Below, piece after piece: positions 45,807 through 55,794 of a DNA stretch of 64,000 nucleotides. The notes under the pieces are model-generated. The model did no database searches. It was not told the origin of the DNA and saw only the letters and a list, made by a program, of their open reading frames with translations. How positions within the stretch are numbered: the stretch's first letter is position 1; each line of letters starts with the position of its first letter. The DNA is taken from assembly GCA_032622095.1 (NCBI GenBank), contig CP136069.1, forward strand, positions 4,138,976 through 4,202,975. The letters are read 5' to 3'. This stretch comes from Siphonodentalium dalli (taxonomy: Eukaryota; Mollusca; Scaphopoda; Gadilida; Siphonodentaliidae). The position numbers and the translations under genes were made by a program.

Positions 45807-45820
45807 ATGACTCTGTATGA
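45807..45820 (+). CDS. Duplicate of UBE2W terminal exon (alternative exon 6)
   Basis: This is the second unit of a 72-bp tandem duplication covering 45723-45864. Acceptor TTCTCATTACAG is followed by the same AT GAC TCT GTA TGA. Splicing exon 5 to this copy gives an identical protein, so the duplication is neutral at the protein level. Its pyrimidine tract and CAG look as good as or better than those of the first copy. Confidence 0.6.
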
Positions 45821-46354
45821 CGAGAGGAGACGCATATTAGAACCAATCAGATTTCATCAGCCGCTCCACATCTCACAATCTATTTTCATCTTGGGTGAAT
45901 CCTGTAGAAGGATCTATTCCTGAGTGTCTTCTGCTCATGTCTGTGAGGGGCACCATATGGGTGATATTCTGATGCTGTTCAATGAAGCTAGATAACAGGG
46001 CCAGAAACCTACGTCACCAATCAAGTCTCTAACCTGTAGCGAGCCTCACACAGATAAAAGCATCTATTCCTGAGTGTCGTGTATGAGAGGGGCACCCTAT
46101 GGGTGGCATCAGTTAGATCATGCCATGAACCTCTTCTCTCGTTTATGCCCATAGAGATCATATGGCCGACCCAATCATAATTTTACTGCTCATTTTGGCC
46201 CAAACCATTTATAAAATAACAATCGAGCTGATTTTAATGTAATTTTCTATGTGAACATTCTGAATATGGCTCTTTTTCTACTTATAATTTCTTCAAATTT
46301 GAAGCTTCTGTAATAACTCTAGTTGGTCATGTTATTTTAAAAACTTGACATATA

Positions 46355-46468
46355 CAGTAATGCCGTAAATATACGACTCATTAACCAGAAATATATTTTC
46401 GACTAAATCCTGAAAAATTACCCATAATTCTGCTGTGGTTAAGGAGTCGATTATTTAGGGCATTACTG
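46355..46468. mobile_element. Short CAGTAATGCCC MITE, internally deleted
   Basis: CAGTAATGCCGTAAATATAC to TTAGGGCATTACTG between TAs; most of the left arm is lost. Confidence 0.8.
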
Positions 46469-46513
46469 TAGTATGGTGAAGTGATGACATGTTTAAAAAT
46501 CAATCTATTGGTT

Positions 46514-46988
46514 TTAACCCTTTCAGTGCCAAGTCCGATTTTTGTATTAACCCATATACCCTGTGCCAATGCATTCTCTTATATATGCGAGTCGACCATA
46601 GGTTGCCTCGCATATATAAGAGAATGCATTGGCCTAACAATTTTTCATCATTTGTTATTATTTTTTACAATTTTAATAATTTTTTTCTTATATTCTTTAA
46701 CAGACTTATTTTGTAGGGTTAGGGTTAGGGAATATTGCGTTTTTCATGGGCATCAAAATTATTACTATGAATACTTGGTGATAGTTTTGAGTTATAACAT
46801 GCCCCTAAAGTTTTATCCAGTTTGTTTTTAAATTCGCTATAGCATGCTTAAGCATACGCAAAAACAATTCAACCCAAAAAAATCTTTAAAAAACAAAAAC
46901 AATTTTTTTTTTTTTATTTGTTTAGGGACGATTTTACAGACCGTAAATTAGGGCCGATGAGATCGACCCCTGGCACTGAAAGGGTTAA
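46514..46988. mobile_element. CAGTGCCA-family TTAA MITE, complete
   Basis: Ends TTAACCCTTTCAGTGCCA and TGGCACTGAAAGGGTTAA. A single CCAATGCATTCTCTTATATA hairpin at 46564-46635 is the same one used by the twin-hairpin family. It contains GGGTTAGGGTTAGGG (46717-46731), a short telomere-like match. Confidence 0.85.
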
Positions 46989-47363
46989 ACCCTTTCATTA
47001 CGGGAGCTGCGCTGGTGCAGAATTAATGATCATGTGCCAGTGAGTTATCTTATATATGCCTCCCACAGGGAGCCTCGCATATATAAGAAAATGCACTGGC
47101 TTACAAGGTAAATATTGTTAGGCTAATGTATTCTCATATATATGTGAGGCTCCCTATGGGAGACTTGCATATATAAGAGAATGCATTTGCACAGGGTTTT
47201 CACAAAATTTCAGGAAGCTGCAGTCATGGAAGGGTTAATAGGCCATAACCATCAACACTACCCTTATGGAGCCCCTCACAGACGTGAGCAGACGACACTC
47301 AGCAATACAAGCTGCCACCTGTATGGGGCTCCCTACAGGAAGCTTCAGTCATGGACGGGTTAA
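46985..47363. mobile_element. Two abutting TTAA-family elements
   Basis: 46985-47238 is a CATTACGGGAGCTG-family element with degenerate twin hairpins. 47239-47363 carries GAGCCCCTCACAGACGTGAG and GGGGCTCCCTACAGGAAG and ends GGGTTAA. Each shares its border TTAA or GGGTTAA with its neighbour. Confidence 0.7.
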
Positions 47364-47759
47364 CCCTTTACCCAACAGAACGGCCCTGTGCCAATGCATT
47401 CTCTTATATATGCGAGTCGACCATAGGTCGCCTCGCATATATAAGAGAATGCATTGGCTTAACACATTAAAAATTATAAAATTGTTAAAGAATGTAAGAA
47501 AAAATGGTAAAAAGTGTTAAAAAAAGATTTTTTTTAGGCCAATGCATTCTCTTATATATGCGAGGCGACCTATGGTCGACTCGCATATATAAGAGAATGC
47601 ATTGGCACAGGGTATTTCTGTAACTATCACAATGTGGTCAAGGAGCCGGTTCCAATGATATCCATATTTGTATGGTTTTATTGAGACAGACCGAAGATAT
47701 TTTAGGCTGTTGAAGCTTTATTTGGCCGGTTTTGGCCGGTTTGTTGGGTAAAGGGTTAA
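47360..47759. mobile_element. Twin-hairpin TTAA MITE, copy 5 (complete)
   Basis: TTAACCCTTTACCCAACA to TTGGGTAAAGGGTTAA with both hairpins. It is the fourth TTAA element in a row from 46514. Confidence 0.9.
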
Positions 47760-48696
47760 TGGACCAAATGGGGAAATGTGCGAACAATATAAAAACATTA
47801 TCACCACTAAGAAGAACATGGAGAAATAGATAAATTGTTTTCGTATATTCATTATTGATAATTCTCTAATAACGAAATGCCGAGTTCATTGTTATGTAAA
47901 CAAAACTGTTACAGTGATTTTCCAACACACTTCTCTAATCATGTAGTAAGTTTAATTATTACACGCTTGTTCCTAGAAGTACAGTGTTATTACTGTTCCA
48001 TATTTACAAATCTCGTTGACGTAAAATGACGTACATGACGTTCGCCTCAACCATGAAACTGGAACTATTTAAATAAAAGAATCATCACACATGACAAACA
48101 CGCCCTGTATGAGCATAAATAAACCTTCTAATCCTGTATTTTTAATGCAACAATTCTAGGACGCGAAGCATGTAATAAACACAGAACGACACGATGTGTA
48201 AATGGGTTTGTCGATATGGCATTCGTGCTGTCGCGGTAGGATAGAACTTGTGTCATTCTGTGTATATATTTTAGTCTGATACAATGTATTATTTTCGGAA
48301 TATTTTCTTTGCTTTGCTAATGTTTATTGTCAAGTTTTTATTAAACTTTGAACTAATTGGAATTTTATCGGTAATTCCACTGTAACAGTAATGTTTACAT
48401 AAAAATGATTTTGATATCTCATTATTTATAAATAGTGAAAATATTAAGAAGCAAAGTTTTATTCAATAATTGTTTCCAGAATCAAATTTTCATTTCTAAA
48501 AAAATCAAACAGTCAAATAAAACCACCTTTATATTCGGGGCATGTGTGGCCTAGCGGCCTTTTATATAATTTCAGATATGCTAATACTTTTGTGTCAACA
48601 TATACATACAATTTGTAGCAAGCTCGGAGAATGAAATAGATTTTGAGGTATGCATTAACCCTTTGTCTGGGGTTATGCTAAACGCGCGCCTGGTCC
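47760..48696. other. Intergenic, nothing recognised
   Basis: AT-rich, no gene or repeat boundary seen. Confidence 0.45.
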
Positions 48697-49064
48697 TTAA
48701 CCCTTTACCGAACAAAGCGGCCAAAACCGGCCAAATAAAGCTTCAACAGCCTAAAATATCTTCGGTCTGTCTCAATAACACCATACAAATATGGATATCA
48801 TTGGAACCGGCTCCTTGACCACATTGTGATAGTTACAGTTATGCCCTGTGCCCATGCATTCTCTTATATCTGCGAGTCGACCATAGGTCGCCTCGCATAT
48901 ATAAGAGAATGCATTGGCCTAAAAAAAATTCTTACATTCTTTAACAATTTTATAATTTTTAATGTGTTAAGCCAATGCATTCTCTTAAATATGCGAGGCG
49001 ACCTATGGTCGACTCGCATATATAAGAGAATGCATTGGCACAGGGCCGTTCTGTTGGGTAAAGG
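48697..49064. mobile_element. Twin-hairpin TTAA MITE, copy 6, right end cut
   Basis: Starts TTAACCCTTTACCGAACA; both hairpins are present, but the right end stops at GGGTAAAGG without GTTAA. The inter-hairpin spacer is shorter than usual. Confidence 0.85.
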
Positions 49065-49098
49065 TGTCACTACTAGACCATATCTTCTCAGTCCACAA

Positions 49099-49663
49099 CA
49101 GTGTCCGCGCTGGACCAAAATTTACTTTTGCCAAACAATTTGCCAAATGAAAATATTTTTTGCCAAATTATTTTAGCAATTGCCAAATGTTATCCCTGAT
49201 AGTATCATTTTCTGCAACATTATGTCTTATGTTTCGACACTCGTGGTTTTACCGACTTTTTATATCGATAGAAAAGCAGTTAGTTCATAATTAGTTATAC
49301 TAACATCTCTATTGTGGTTTATCATACAACAATAAGCCAATCACCGAACAATACAATGGTACAAGGGTTTCTCCATCAGTAGGGCACATCACAGGAGGAT
49401 TAGTAATCCTCAGTACTAATGGTACGAGATTAACTGCATCTTAATAGAGGTGTTAACTTTCCCGAAACCTTATAAAACACCACTAATATAATTACGATAT
49501 AAGAGTTTCCTGAAATTAATGGTATTGATTGACCAATATTTTTCATATTGCTTGAGGAATTAAAAAGTGACTTGCCAAAACTTTTGCCAAGTGAAAATAT
49601 TATTTGCCAAATGTGAATTATTTTTGCCGTTGGCAAATTTGGCAAGTGGCAGCGCGAACCCTG
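49099..49663. mobile_element. hAT-like MITE of the CAGTGTCCGCGCTG family
   Basis: Ends CAGTGTCCGCGCTGG and CAGCGCGAACCCTG. The subterminal TTGCCAAAT repeats parallel the TTTGGCTAAT and GGCCAAAT repeats of relatives at 42669 and 52448. Flanks (GTCCACAA / GGCATATG) do not match, so one side has been rearranged. Confidence 0.75.
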
Positions 49664-49686
49664 GGCATATGTGGTTACAATAGCTA

Positions 49687-49772
49687 CAGTAATGCCCTAA
49701 ACAATCAACTCCTTAACCACAGCAGAATTTTGAGTAACTTTTCAGGATTTAGTCAGATATATGGCTTGTTGC
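49687..49772. mobile_element. Half CAGTAATGCCC MITE
   Basis: CAGTAATGCCCTAAACAATC to ATATGGCTTGTTGCC; truncated where the next hAT begins. Confidence 0.8.
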
Positions 49773-50338
49773 CAGTGTCCGCCCTGGCCCAAAATTCTTT
49801 GTAGCCATTTTTTTAGCCACTTGTGCAATTTTGTTAGCCACTTTTGAAAAAGTTTAGCCACATACTGAGGGATAAATTAGCACAAGATTTAATACGATAT
49901 AAACATCTATTTACTCAAAAGTAAAGTTATCGGCACTTATAAGTCATAACAATATACAACATCAACATATTAACAATAACGTTCAAAATTCAAACATTGT
50001 TGAAAATCCGACGCGATTTCACATCCTTTCACTTTCTGAACGCAAGTTTGAAATCAAACTCTTCAAATGGAGGCCCTTGAATTGATATTTTCATGAGAAT
50101 GTTCAAATATGCCACAGATAGTCTATTTGGTTGCTTTGTTTTAATAATATTATGAGTAGAAAACGCTCGTTCACAATCTACATGTACAGTTGCTGTCCAC
50201 TGCATTAAAGTCAATGAAATGTGAATTGAGCATATATATGACTACACTCCTTTGCATTCAGTTTAAAACACCGTAAAATAAAGCCCTTTTGTTACACAAG
50301 AAGCCATTTCACACATCTATGTTTACTCAATTGTGTTA
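49773..50338 (-). mobile_element. Truncated hAT of the CAGTGTCCGC family with transposase C-terminus
   Basis: The terminus CAGTGTCCGCCCTGG at 49773 is followed by repeated TTAGCCACTT, then a minus-strand transposase remnant. The other end was not found; the sequence passes into a MITE remnant near 50343. Confidence 0.65.
50026..50220 (-). pseudogene. hAT transposase C-terminal dimerisation region (fragment)
   Basis: The minus frame reads VDCERAFSTHNIIKTKQPNR, then LSVAYLNILMKISIQG and PPFEEFDFKLAFRK before a stop. The xCERxFSxxxxIKTxxRNRLSxxxLxxLMxIxxxG pattern is the signature of hAT C-termini, of the kind related to ZNF862-like proteins. Only about 60 residues remain and upstream catalytic parts are absent. 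Confidence 0.8.
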
Positions 50339-50342
50339 ACGT

Positions 50343-50609
50343 CTGAAGAATCCATAGGTCGCCTCGCATATATAAGAGAATGCATTGGCTTAACACATAT
50401 TAGGCCAATGCATTTTCTTATATATGCGAGGCGACCTATGGTCGACTCGCATATATAAGAGAATGCATTGGCACAGGGCATAACTGTAACCATCACAATG
50501 TGGTCAATGAACCGGTTCCAATGATATCCATATTTGTATGGTGTTATTGAGACAGATCATAGATATTTCAGGCTGTTGAAGCTTTATTTGGGTGTTTTGT
50601 TGGGTAAAG
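50343..50609. mobile_element. Twin-hairpin TTAA MITE remnant
   Basis: Half of hairpin 1, all of hairpin 2, then the right subterminal block, ending at GGGTAAAGG as in copy 6. Both termini are missing. Confidence 0.8.
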
Positions 50610-50780
50610 GCCCGACCAATATCCCAAGCTGTTGTGGACTGAGAAGACCTGGTCTATGCATTTCCATACTAATTTGCTGTCTTTCATTTGATTTCTTTGT
50701 ATTGTATTATTCTTCCAAGAACAATTATATCTCATATTCAGTTCTTCAAATTTTGAGGTATGGAATAGCGCTAACAGGCC

Positions 50781-51175
50781 ACTAACCCTTTGGCGATGGG
50801 AAAAACCCATAGAGAGCCCTACATAAACATAAACTGTGGTGCATGCTTCCATCTGTGTGAGGCTCCCTGTGGGTTAAACATTAAACTTTATACATGTAGT
50901 AGTATATTGCCTCAGTTATGAATCCTTTCATAACTCGGCCTGCGCTGGTGCAGCATTAAAGATCCTGTGCCAGTGCATTTTCTTATATATGCGAGTCTCC
51001 CATGGGAGCAATTATAACAGAATGCACTGGCTTACATGATCACTGTAAAAATTGTTAGGCCAATGCTTTCTCTTATATATGCGAGGCGCCCTATGGGAGA
51101 CTGGCATATATAAGAGAATGCATTTCCACAGGGTTTTCGCAAAATTTCAGGAAACTACCGTCATGAAAGGGTTAA
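50781..51175. mobile_element. AGAGCCC-family unit and a CATGACGG-family TTAA element
   Basis: 50781-50880: CATAGAGAGCCCTACATAAA ... GTGTGAGGCTCCCTGTGGGT. 50917-51175: CCTTTCATAAC...GCTGGTGCAGCATTAAAGAT, two degenerate hairpins, and GTCATGAAAGGGTTAA. Confidence 0.7.
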
Positions 51176-51188
51176 CATTTTAGAGAGA

Positions 51189-51305
51189 AAATATCTCCCA
51201 AGTCACCCTCTAGGCTGGTCCTCTCCCAAGTCACCCTCTAGGCTGGTCCTCTCCCAAGTCACCCTCATGGCTGGTCCTCTCCCAAGTCACCCTCTAGGCT
51301 GGTCC
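51189..51305 (+). repeat. 28-bp tandem repeat, four copies
   Basis: Unit CTCCCAAGTCACCCTCTAGG then CTGGTCCT, with one variant copy. Confidence 0.9.
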
Positions 51306-52200
51306 CTGGGTATGCGCTAACATGTCATTAAATCATAACTAACAGATTTATATTGAATGTTTCCTTATAAAATTAGGAGATAAACATACCCTGTTTCGTT
51401 GTACATTCTGGGATTCGAGCATGAAAACAGTTTGTGAATGAGCCGGCTTGCCAGCGAGTTCACAAACTTTTTTCATGCTCGAATCCCAGAATGTACAACG
51501 AAACCGGGTACGTTTATCTCCATTGTAATTCAATCTAGCAAGGAATTTGCAAAAAAAACTGTATAAAAAGTACATGTATCATTTAGTCAATTTCATGACA
51601 CGAATCGAGACTTTCATTTTGCCGTTGTCACCGTGCACAAATCGTTGGGTTTGTTCATTGTGTTACTCGGAATACTACTCCGTAACATTCAGATTTGAAT
51701 GCACTAATTCAGATTTGATGCACGTTGAAGCGGCCGATGGACGGTATCTATAGACAACGCGAGGGTGTGCTTGTTTCTCTATCCGTTCTGCGCCAGTGAA
51801 ATTTTACCATGCTACATTCAGATTTGATGCACGCTGAAGCGGCCGATGTCGGTGAATCGAAAACTAAAGTTAGCCACTCTCGGCCAATCAGAATGCTTAT
51901 TTTTAGTGACAAATACTCAATTGAATTACAATGTTGTATACAACAGCACCATAAAATCAAAATATTTCTTATCAACTAACAGATATTGAATATGAAAGTT
52001 TATCTTTCAAAACAACTGTGATATAAAGTTTACATGAAATTGAAAACAACCTTCCGGATTCCACCTAAATCGCACAATAATTTTTAAATATATTTGACAC
52101 CAGAATTATCCAAAATTTGAAGAACTGCATATTATAGTTTAGAATGTTTTAGCTCATTTTGTCCTTGTTTATATAAGCAGGTATGTTAACATATCACATA
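51306..52200. other. Intergenic; one ~85-bp palindrome, nothing coding
   Basis: 51385-51512 is an inverted repeat (ACCCTGTTTCGTTGTACATT ... AATGTACAACGAAACCGGGT) with ATTCGAGCATGAAA arms. TTCAGATTTGATGCACG...TGAAGCGGCCGATG is repeated at 51709 and 51819. Confidence 0.55.
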
Positions 52201-52413
52201 GAGTAATGCTCTAATTAATCGACTCCTTAAACACAGCAGAATTATGGGTAACTTTTCAGGATTTAGTCGGAAATATGGCTTGTTGCCATTCATCGGAAAG
52301 CTCTCGGGGAGAGCTTTCCGATGAATGGCAACAATCCATATTTCCGACTAAATCCTGAAATGTTACCCATAATTCTGCTGTGTTTAAGGAGTCGATTAAT
52401 TAGAGCATTACTG
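52201..52413. mobile_element. CAGTAATGCCC palindromic MITE variant, complete
   Basis: GAGTAATGCTCTAATTAATC to TTAGAGCATTACTG between TAs; near-perfect long hairpin. Confidence 0.85.
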
Positions 52414-52447
52414 TAGTTTATCTGCAGAATAATAGCTGATATAATGA

Positions 52448-53160
52448 CAGTGTTCGTGCTTTTAGTGGCCAAATAAAAAAAAATTGCTCGCATTTTTTTG
52501 CCCAAATTAAAAACACTTGGGCCAAATTAAATCCTCATTTTCTGGGCGCACAATTGATGACTAAGTTATATTTTTAAAATATATAACTCTCTGACTCTAT
52601 GTTTACCAAATGATCAAGTAATGAGCTGTGTTAGTTGTCATAGCTATTTTTCGCTGAAATAAAACAACAGTTCTGTTGCTTATTATCATGCGGCGATAAC
52701 TGTTGTATAATAACATTTATCGTGTTAAGCCCGGTTGTTGTTATAAGAATGGAGGCAGTTTATGACACGTTACGTAACTGATATGCCATCGCTGGTACAT
52801 CGAATTATAGGACAATGCATTTGCGTATTTCATCTTGCAGACCGCCTAATCAATGAAATATGATACAACCAGTGCAGAGATTAAGGTTTTTTGTACAACC
52901 TTCACCATTCAATCAATGCTCCCCTTACAAAATAAATTTGGGTTGTTATCATATGATGTATCCGAAGTACAAAACCTGTGTGTCCAAAACTGGCGATATT
53001 TCGTCGCTAACTTTGTGGATCAATTCAGCGCTTTTGAATTAGATTTCTGTCTCTATTTGTGGTGAAAAAAAGTTTGGCCAAAATTTAGACAAATGAAATT
53101 TTTTGTGGCCACTTTCTAAAAAAAGCTGCCATTGGCCACTTTGACCAAGCACGAACACTC
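52448..53160. mobile_element. hAT-like element 6, 713 bp, TSD TATAATGA
   Basis: Ends CAGTGTTCGTGCT and AGCACGAACACTC with exact 8-bp TATAATGA on both sides (52440-52447, 53161-53168). Same family as 42669-43079. Subterminal GGCCAAATTAAA repeats. No transposase recognised. Confidence 0.95.
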
Positions 53161-53286
53161 TATAATGAACACTCTATAATGAACACTCTATAATGAACAC
53201 TCTAAAATGAACAGGCGACACCACCGAACACTCTAATGAACAGGCGACACCACCGAACACTCTATAATGAACAGGCGACACCAATT
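53153..53286 (+). repeat. 14-bp minisatellite grown from the hAT end and its target duplication
   Basis: GAACACTCTATAAT is repeated four times. It combines the last bases of the element (GAACACTC) with TATAAT of the TSD. It then grades into a ~28-bp unit with CAGGCGACACCACC. Confidence 0.85.
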
Positions 53287-53602
53287 TTAACCCTTTACCC
53301 AACAGAAGGGCCCTGTGCCAATGCATTCTCTTATATATGCGAGTCGACCATAGGTCGCCTCGCATATATAAGAGAATGCATTAGCTTAACACATTAAAAA
53401 TTATAAAATTGTTAAAGAATGTAAGAAAAAATGGTAAAAAGTGTTAAAAAAAGTTTATTTTTAGGCATAACTGTAGCTATCACAATGTGGTCAAGGAGCC
53501 GGTTCCAATGATATCCATATTTGTATGGTTCTATTGAGACAGACCGAAGATATTTTAGGCTGTTGAAGCTTTATTTGGCCGGTTTGTTGGGTAAAGGGTT
53601 AA
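53287..53602. mobile_element. Twin-hairpin TTAA MITE, copy 7, second hairpin deleted
   Basis: TTAACCCTTTACCCAACA to TGTTGGGTAAAGGGTTAA, but only one hairpin. It interrupts a palindrome: GGCGACACCAATTTTAA on the left matches TTAAAATTGGTGTCGCC at 53719-53736, with AGTCTGGTTTAC inverted as GTAAACCAGAC. Confidence 0.85.
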
Positions 53603-53885
53603 AGTCTGGTTTACAAAACATCTGGTCAGAAAAAAAGTGGCATACCACATGTATTAAATTTTGTTGTTTTTTCCAATTTTGTGAAAAAAAGTTGAAGGCG
53701 ATGTTCGTAAACCAGACATTAAAATTGGTGTCGCCTGACTCACCTTTAAATTCGTGCAGTATCATTTATGAATTTGTACACCCTGATGTGTGAATATAAA
53801 ACTGACAACGTATTTCCATATAATCATGTATCCAATGATGCAATTCTACATTCAGGTTGATATAAAGACCACCATGAGATAACTG

Positions 53886-54360
53886 TTAACCCTTTAGAGA
53901 GCCCCACATAGACTGCAGCAGACGGCGCTCTGTAGTTAATGCTTCCATCTGTGTGAGGCTCCCTGTGGGTTAAACATTAAACGTTATATATCACCTCGGT
54001 TATTAACCCTTTAGAGAGCCCCACATAGACTGCAGCAGACCACACTCCATAGTGCATGCTTCCATCTGTGTGAGGCTCCCTGTGGGTTAAACATTAAACT
54101 TTATATATCACCTCAGCTATTAACCCTTTAGAGAGCCCCACATAGACTGTAGCAGACGACACTCCATAGTGTATGCTTCCATCTGTGTAAGGCTCCCTGT
54201 GTGGTAAACATTAAACTTTATATATCGCCTCAGTTTTTATCCCTTTCATGATGGGAGCTGCGCCGGTGCAGCATTAAAGATCCTGTGCCAGTGAATTCTC
54301 TCATAGGGATCCTCGCAAATATAATGCACTGTCTTACAAGGCCATGGTAAATATTGTTAG
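53886..54360 (+). repeat. Three tandem ~115-bp AGAGCCCCACAT units, then a truncated CATGACGG-family end
   Basis: Each unit starts TTAACCCTTTAGAGAGCCCC, contains ATAGACTGCAGCAGAC and GTGTGAGGCTCCCTGTGG, and ends in a TTAAAC(G/T)TTATATATC link. At 54241-54300 CCCTTTCATGATGGGAGCTG begins another family. Confidence 0.8.
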
Positions 54361-54770
54361 TGTGTGTCATTTGCAGAATGAGGTCCCCCAGGGGGTGAAT
54401 TTAGTGATGCAGCCCTGCACAGCATGCTAGCATCACCAAATTCACCCTCTGTGGACCTCATTCTGCTTAGGTCTCATCTTCTGGGAAGTGTCTATAGTCT
54501 CAAATTGACATTGTTTTTAGTTACTTTTTCCCTTCTGTTCAATTTCTGTATCCCCTAATTGGCAGAAAATAAAATGCATAATCGAGGTAACTATGGGTGA
54601 ACATCAGCAACTGCAACTTGGGGAACTTCATTGTGATCCTTGGTCTCCCACAGCAGTTGAGACCTCAGCAGAATGAGGTTCCCAGAGGGTTAATTTGATG
54701 ATGCTAGCCCGCCATGCAGGACAGTCACTAAATTTACCCTCTGTAAATAACCATTCAGTATAGAAAGGGT
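54361..54770. repeat. AAGCCT palindromic repeat copy
   Basis: GTGTGTCATTTGCAGAATGA..., CTTCTGGGAAGTGTCTATAG and the inverted end near 54670-54740. Confidence 0.7.
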
Positions 54771-54777
54771 TAAAAGC

Positions 54778-54940
54778 ATAATATCCAATACCCTGATTAT
54801 TGCTATATAGTGCATCCAATACCCTGATTATTGCTATATAGTGCATCCAATACCCTGATTATTGCTATATCGTGCATCCAATACCCTGATTATTGCTATA
54901 TCGTGCATCCAATACCCTGATTATTGCTATATAGTGCCAT
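54778..54940 (+). repeat. 31-bp tandem repeat, five copies
   Basis: Unit ATCCAATACCCTGATTATTG then CTATATAGTGC. Confidence 0.9.
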
Positions 54941-55036
54941 TGATAATTAATTACTGAGTATCCGTGCCATAAAATAACACAAAAAATATCTTTTACCAAG
55001 ATAATAAACATAGTGGCCCTCCCAATATGCTTTGTA

Positions 55037-55342
55037 CAGTAATGCCCTAAGTAATCAACTCCATAACCACAGCAGAATTATGGGTAACTTTTCAGGATTT
55101 AGTCGGAAATGTGGCTTGTTAGAATGTTTTAGCTCATTTTGTCCTTGTTTATATAAGCAGGTATGTTAACATATCACATAGAGTAATGCTCTAATTAATT
55201 GACTCCTTAAACACAGCAGAATTATGGGTAACTTTTCAGGATTTAGTCGGAAATATGGCTTGTTGCCATATTTCCGACTAAATCCTGAAAAGTTACCCAT
55301 AATTCTGCTGTGGTTATGGAGTCAATTACTTAGGGCATACTG
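55037..55342. mobile_element. Composite of two CAGTAATGCCC MITE halves joined by a duplicated flank
   Basis: A left half (55037-55118) joins a segment TTAGAATGTTTTAGCTCATT...ATATCACATA that is also found at 52138-52200, followed by a second MITE (GAGTAATGCTC...) to 55342. The flank-plus-MITE block at 52138-52290 was therefore copied here. Confidence 0.8.
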
Positions 55343-55490
55343 TATGTCATTGAAATGCTCACTGTAAGATAGAGTTGTCTCGCTTTCATTGCAGGGATAG
55401 TCAACCCAGCCTCCAGGTATGCTAAATTCGGCTATTATAGTCGATTTCAGGATGTGCCAGACCTGATTACAGTGTAGCATTATTTGTTAC

Positions 55491-55735
55491 CCTGTGCCAA
55501 TGCATTCTCTTATATATGCGAGTCGACCATAGGTCGCCTCGCATATATAAGAGAATGCATTGGCCTAACAATTTTTTATCATTTAAAAAAAAAATTCTTA
55601 CAATTTTTAGGACATAAAATAAAAAACATCCATTACCCTGCAGGAAGCCCCACACATATATAGAAGCATATAGAAGAGTGTCGTCTGCTCATGTTTGTCT
55701 GGGGCTCTGTATGGGTGAAATTATGCTGATGAGAA
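55491..55735. mobile_element. Half of a twin-hairpin element (30037-30413 type)
   Basis: ACCCTGTGCCAATGCATTCT hairpin, then CATCCATTACCCTGCAGG and AGAAGAGTGTCGTCTGCTCA, inverse of the 30180-30260 core. The second hairpin is missing. Confidence 0.75.
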
Positions 55736-55794
55736 TTTGTTGTTAGATAGTTACTGTACACTTCCAGTGTTTATTGCTTTGATGAGATTGTGGA

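Larger units (their letters stand above)
45723..45864 (+). repeat. 72-bp tandem duplication containing the UBE2W terminal exon
   Basis: Two units, each with TCTTCTCATTA(T/C)AG, the last codons and stop, and GACGCA(C/T)ATTAGAACCAAT. Differences are scattered, so the duplication is not brand new. Confidence 0.9.

Noticed and set aside
46717-46731. Telomeric repeat GGGTTAGGGTTAGGG
   Set aside because: Only about two and a half units within a MITE; too short to mean an interstitial telomere.
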